This document shows, piece by piece, positions 60,741-64,000 of a stretch of DNA of 64,000 nucleotides. Origin of the DNA: Cryobacterium lactosi (GTDB lineage Bacteria > Actinomycetota > Actinomycetes > Actinomycetales > Microbacteriaceae). Location of the stretch: NCBI RefSeq assembly GCF_004403945.1, contig NZ_SOHM01000022.1, forward strand, positions 1 to 64,000. The letters are read 5' to 3'. The notes below the pieces were generated by a model. That model was not told the DNA's origin, searched no databases, and saw nothing but the letters and a program-made list of their open reading frames with translations. The stretch's first letter is position 1. The number at the start of each line of letters is the position of its first letter. The position numbers and the translations under genes were made by a program.

Positions 60741-63638
60741 TTACGAGGAGGCCTGGACGGCGGTGGGGGAGTCCCCGCCGATGACGGCGAGCTGCACCCC
60801 GCGGGGCAGCGTCACGCGGAGGTCGGCCGTGCCGGGGCGGGACCCCGCGGCATCGAACCGGACCAGCACGGCGCTCCAGGCCGGCGACGTGACGTCGGCG
60901 CTGCCCAGTACAGACCAGAGACCGCCCCGGCGGCACTCAAGATCGATCCGGCCGGCGCCTCGGGTCTCGAGCCGGAGCGTGCCGGCCAGTGCCCCGAGAT
61001 CCACGTCGAGATAGACCAGCCGGGCGCACCGTGCGGTGGGCGCGACGGCCACCGCCGTGCCGACCAGCGGCGAGTAGACCACCAGTTCGCTGCCCACCGA
61101 GGCGCTGGCGCCGGTTTCGTCGAAACTGTCGGCGCCGAACCCCGCCACCGGATCGCGCGGGGCGACCGTGGCGCCGTCCACGTGCAGCACCAGCGTGTGT
61201 TCGATGGCCTCGGCCGACTGCCCGACGAGCACCTCGTAGTCCCCGGACTCCACGATCAGGCGCCCCGTGGTCACGTCCCAGACCGTCAGGGCGGCCGGAT
61301 CGAGGGTGATGGTCAATTCCGCGCTTTCGCCCGCGGCCACTCGCACCCGGCCGAACCCGGCCAGGCGACGGCGGGGGAACGGAAGCCGGTGCGCGGGTGC
61401 GCTCACGTAGAGCTGCACGGTCGCGACGGCCGCACGAGCCGGCCTGCCGGGGTCCGCGGCACCGGCCACGGTGACCGTGACGGTGACCGGATGCGCCGGC
61501 CCGGCTTCGCCCGTCCAGCTCAGCCGGGACTCGGCCAGGGTCGCGGCCGGCACCGTGGCACGCGCATAGCCGAGTCCGTGGCCGAAGGGGAAGTCGGGTT
61601 CGGCCGTGGAGTAGAGGTAGGTGCTGCGGCTGGTGATGATGTCGTAGTCGAGCACGCCGGCGAGGTCGGCTTCGCCGGCCCACCAGGTCTGGGCGAGCCG
61701 GCCGGTGGGTTCGACCGCGCCGGTGAGCACGTCGGCCAGGCCGTGGCCCAGTTGTTCTCCGGCATGTGAGGACCACACGATGGCGGGCGCCTTCTCGATG
61801 GCCGCTCCGAGGGCGAACGGATACGACGAGATGACCAGCAGGACCACGTTGTTGTTGGCGTCGGCGACGGTGCTGACCAGTTCGGCCTGGTGACCCGGCA
61901 GGGCGAGCACCGGCCGGTCTTCGGTCTCCCGTCCGCCCAGGTGGGGGTCGTTGCCCACCGTCACGATCACGGTGTCGGCCTCCGCTGCCACCGCCGCCGC
62001 GTGGGCGAGACCGGATCGCAGGACCCGCAGCCCGAACCTGTCGGCGGTGGCCTCGGTGGCCGGTACGGCCAGGATCGACCCGTTGCCGAGGTCCGCGTGC
62101 AGCCACAGGCCGGAGCCGCGGTGCTGCACCGACACACTGCCGTCGTCGTGACGCAGCAGACGCAAAGCCTCCTGCGCCACCCAGCCGCCCACCCGGGTGG
62201 CGGTGTCCTCGAGGTAGCCGTGCGGACCGCGGGTGACCAGGCGGTCGCTGGCGATGTTGCGCAGCGTGGCGTGGCCGTGGCCCCACTCGGTGAGCTCGAA
62301 GGTCTGTGCGTCGCCGACGGTGTCGCTCGCGGCGTGCACGCGCCCGCCGGTCGCGCCGCCGGAGGTGAGGTACCGGCCGGTGCGCGGATCGCGGAGCGCG
62401 ATGAGGTCGCTGCCGCTGGCGACGGTGACGCTGCCACCGGATGCGCCGAGCGCATCCGCCAGGCCGTCGCTGAGGCTCACCGGGGCGATCAGGCTGCCGC
62501 TGTACCAGTCGGTGAGCACCCGGTCGGCGAGCGGGCCGAGCACGGCTACCCGCGTGGCCGGCGCCAGCGGCAGGAGGGGAAGGCCCCGGGTGGGATCGTT
62601 CTTCAGGAGCACGGTGCCCGCGGCCACGGCCTGCCTGGCCAGGTCGATGTGGGCCGGTGAACCGATGACGTCGGCCGTGACGGAGGCGTACGGATGCGGC
62701 TCCGTGTCGAACTCACCGGTGCGCGCACGCGCCGTCAATAGGCGGAGCACCGCGGCATCCACCTGCCCGATGTTGATGAGACCGTCGGCGAGGGCGTGCC
62801 GCAGGGCGGAGATCGTGGGCTCGGCATTGGTGTCGTTGTCGGTGAAGCTGTCCACGCCGGCGGCGAGGGCCGCGGCGTGGGCGGCCACCGGCCCGTCGAA
62901 GAACTCCTCAGACCCGAACAGGTTGCTGGGCGCGGCCGCATCGCTCACGATGAGCAGCTCGGCGCTGTCGGCGACCCAGCTGCGCAGGTGCGTCGCCACG
63001 AGGTCGGACACATGGGCCGGGCGGCCGTTGACCAGGTTGTAGGAGAGCATGGCCGCGCCGGCCGCGCCCTCCTCGATGGCCGGGCGGTAGGCCGGCAGTT
63101 CATACTCGTGCAGCACCCGCTGGCGCAGCTGGGAGTTGGTCGTGGAGCGGTCGACCTCGTTGTTGTAGCCGAGGAAATGCTTGAGGGTGGGCACCGTGCG
63201 CCAGCGCACCGGGTCGGTGCCGCGCAAACCCCAGGAGTAGGCGCAGCCCATCCGGCCGGTGAGCAAGGAGTCCTCGGAATAACCCTCCTCGTTGCGTCCC
63301 CAGAGCGGATGCCGCAGCGGATTCACCACCGGCGCCCACACGTTCAGGCTCACCTCGGGGGAGTCGGCGTGCTTGCCGCGCACCTCGGTGCCCACGGCCT
63401 CGCCGACCCGGCGGATCAGATCGAGATCCCAGGAGGCGGCCAGTCCGACGGCCTGCGGGAACTGGGTGGCCTCGCCCAGCCAGGACAGTCCGTGCAGGGC
63501 CTCGGTGCCGGTGTGGAAGGCGGCGAGCCCTAGCCGTTCGATGGCCGGATTGGCCTGATGCAGCAGGCTGAGCTTCTCCTCGACCGTGAGCTGGTCGAGC
63601 AGGCGGAGTGCCGTTGCGGCGTCGGTGCCGTGCGTCAT
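60741..63638 (-). CDS. GH3 beta-glucosidase with an internal beta-trefoil-like insertion
   Basis: A 965-residue cytosolic GH3 enzyme. The barrel carries the nucleophile Asp233 in LLIVSDAAAP and LKHFLGYNNEVDRS; the (alpha/beta)6 domain follows (ATRVAVLGPLADRVL, VIVTVGNDPHLGGRETEDRP), then a fibronectin-III-like domain and a C-terminal jelly-roll-like region. Between about 405 and 540 sits an extra domain reading LRDPRTGRYLTSGG, ATLRNIASDRLVTRGPHG and SVQHRGSGLWLHADLGNG, with the spacing of a fascin/ricin-like beta-trefoil, a possible sugar-binding module. ATG 63638 is used. The LacI palindrome 21 bases upstream ties it to the xyloglucan-type regulon. Confidence 0.9.
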   Translation of the reverse strand: MTHGTDAATALRLLDQLTVEEKLSLLHQANPAIERLGLAAFHTGTEALHGLSWLGEATQFPQAVGLAASWDLDLIRRVGEAVGTEVRGKHADSPEVSLNVWAPVVNPLRHPLWGRNEEGYSEDSLLTGRMGCAYSWGLRGTDPVRWRTVPTLKHFLGYNNEVDRSTTNSQLRQRVLHEYELPAYRPAIEEGAAGAAMLSYNLVNGRPAHVSDLVATHLRSWVADSAELLIVSDAAAPSNLFGSEEFFDGPVAAHAAALAAGVDSFTDNDTNAEPTISALRHALADGLINIGQVDAAVLRLLTARARTGEFDTEPHPYASVTADVIGSPAHIDLARQAVAAGTVLLKNDPTRGLPLLPLAPATRVAVLGPLADRVLTDWYSGSLIAPVSLSDGLADALGASGGSVTVASGSDLIALRDPRTGRYLTSGGATGGRVHAASDTVGDAQTFELTEWGHGHATLRNIASDRLVTRGPHGYLEDTATRVGGWVAQEALRLLRHDDGSVSVQHRGSGLWLHADLGNGSILAVPATEATADRFGLRVLRSGLAHAAAVAAEADTVIVTVGNDPHLGGRETEDRPVLALPGHQAELVSTVADANNNVVLLVISSYPFALGAAIEKAPAIVWSSHAGEQLGHGLADVLTGAVEPTGRLAQTWWAGEADLAGVLDYDIITSRSTYLYSTAEPDFPFGHGLGYARATVPAATLAESRLSWTGEAGPAHPVTVTVTVAGAADPGRPARAAVATVQLYVSAPAHRLPFPRRRLAGFGRVRVAAGESAELTITLDPAALTVWDVTTGRLIVESGDYEVLVGQSAEAIEHTLVLHVDGATVAPRDPVAGFGADSFDETGASASVGSELVVYSPLVGTAVAVAPTARCARLVYLDVDLGALAGTLRLETRGAGRIDLECRRGGLWSVLGSADVTSPAWSAVLVRFDAAGSRPGTADLRVTLPRGVQLAVIGGDSPTAVQASS

Positions 63639-63658
63639 CAAAAACTTCCCGATTGAAG

Positions 63659-63682
63659 AACTATCGAAGCGTTTCGATAGTT
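63659..63682. promoter_or_regulatory. LacI operator of the GH3 gene
   Basis: A 24-base palindrome with a single mismatch, core ATCGAAGCGTTTCGAT, differing from the 48548 site by one base in the shared part. Confidence 0.82.
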
Positions 63683-63773
63683 GTCGTAAAAACTACGTCG
63701 ACGTGCCGAGTCTAGGTGACACTCTGCGATTTGTGGTTGCATCCGCGTAATTCGGCCCTGTACACTCCCGATT

Positions 63774-63789
63774 GTCGAAGCGCTTCCGC
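63774..63789. promoter_or_regulatory. LacI-type operator upstream of the Tat lipoprotein gene
   Basis: GTCGAAGCGCTTCCGC, with a perfect ten-base centre GAAGCGCTTC. Related to the neighbouring class but with GCGC in the centre; it may belong to another LacI protein encoded outside the window. Confidence 0.5.
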
Positions 63790-63866
63790 AGGGAGCCGGA
63801 CTCGGGGGCGCATCGTGCTGCTCACGGCCTCGGCAAGCAACGCAACTTACGAAGAAGTGAGGCAGC

Positions 63867-64000
63867 ATGAGCATCCAAACGGCCAGTTCTGATCTGAGAG
63901 CATTCGCCAAGAAGCCGCTGAACCGGAGGTCCTTCCTGGGCTTCGTGGGCGCCGGAGCGGCCGCGGCCGCCCTCGCCGGCTGCAGCACTGGAACGGCCAC
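63867..64000 (+). CDS. Tat-exported lipoprotein, probably ABC substrate-binding protein (5' part only)
   Basis: The first 44 codons of a gene that runs out of the window. The N-terminus has a twin-arginine signal, NRRSFLGFVGAG, a hydrophobic Ala-rich stretch and lipobox LAGC, so it is a Tat-dependent lipoprotein. In this setting, divergent from GH3 and behind a LacI-type operator, a sugar ABC binding protein is the likely identity, as actinobacterial family 1 binding proteins often use such signals; the mature part is not visible. GTGAGG precedes the ATG. Confidence 0.7.
   Translation, partial: MSIQTASSDLRAFAKKPLNRRSFLGFVGAGAAAAALAGCSTGTA

Overview
The window reads as chromosome of a high-GC actinobacterium of the family Microbacteriaceae, most likely a cold-adapted Cryobacterium-like organism. 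This rests on the very high GC content, the frequent GGATGC/GCATCC words, the mycobacterial-type Eis-like acetyltransferase, actinobacterial XylA and CUT1 ABC transporters without their own ATPase, and a cell-wall-anchored DUF3494 ice-binding protein with an LAETG sorting signal. Genus assignment is inference.

Layout. 1-3.4 kb: unrelated housekeeping-type genes (end of an M23 peptidase, CHY zinc-finger protein, membrane-anchored DsbA-like protein, Eis-like acetyltransferase). 3.4-8.1 kb: a three-gene overlapping operon (Gfo/Idh oxidoreductase, DUF993 aldolase-like protein, sugar isomerase-like TIM barrel) divergent from glycerate kinase. 8.3-14.7 kb: LacI regulator plus arabino-oligosaccharide ABC operon ending in a GH51 arabinofuranosidase. 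14.9-16.3 kb: xylulokinase. 16.7-24.3 kb: a second LacI regulator and a divergent ABC operon with two tandem binding proteins and a Gfo/Idh enzyme. 24.3-26.3 kb: L-talarate/galactarate dehydratase and its GntR regulator. 26.5-29.7 kb: ice-binding protein, MarR regulator, aldo/keto reductase. 29.7-34.3 kb: a four-gene overlapping operon that looks like an oxidative sugar-acid route to 2-oxoglutarate. 34.4-39.9 kb: DUF6807, Gfo/Idh, a degenerate M24-fold protein and a GH42 galactosidase. 40.3-47.2 kb: xylose isomerase divergent from a ChvE-type monosaccharide ABC transporter and a ROK repressor. 47.5-63.6 kb: a third LacI regulator and a large operon (CUT1 transporter, GH31 alpha-xylosidase, GH1, GH42, permease remnant, GH95 alpha-fucosidase), then tatA, and a GH3 enzyme carrying the same LacI operator. 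The window ends inside a Tat-exported lipoprotein gene.

How it works together (inference). The window is a plant-polysaccharide side-chain island. None of the glycosidases has a signal peptide, so oligosaccharides would be imported intact and cut in the cytosol. GH95 + GH42 + GH31 + GH1/GH3 is the enzyme set expected for fucosylated xyloglucan oligosaccharides; GH51 handles arabinose side chains. Released xylose would go through XylA and XylB, which lie 25 kb apart but share an operator-like motif. Sugar acids would go through the talarate/galactarate and 2-oxoglutarate routes.

Regulatory structure visible in the DNA: three distinct LacI operator classes, a probable ROK motif and a GntR double operator. 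Every complete binding-protein gene is followed by a strong hairpin. A family of two-tier intergenic hairpins recurs across the window, including two clearly homologous copies with a compensatory base change. I saw no tRNA, rRNA, insertion sequence, prophage or CRISPR array.
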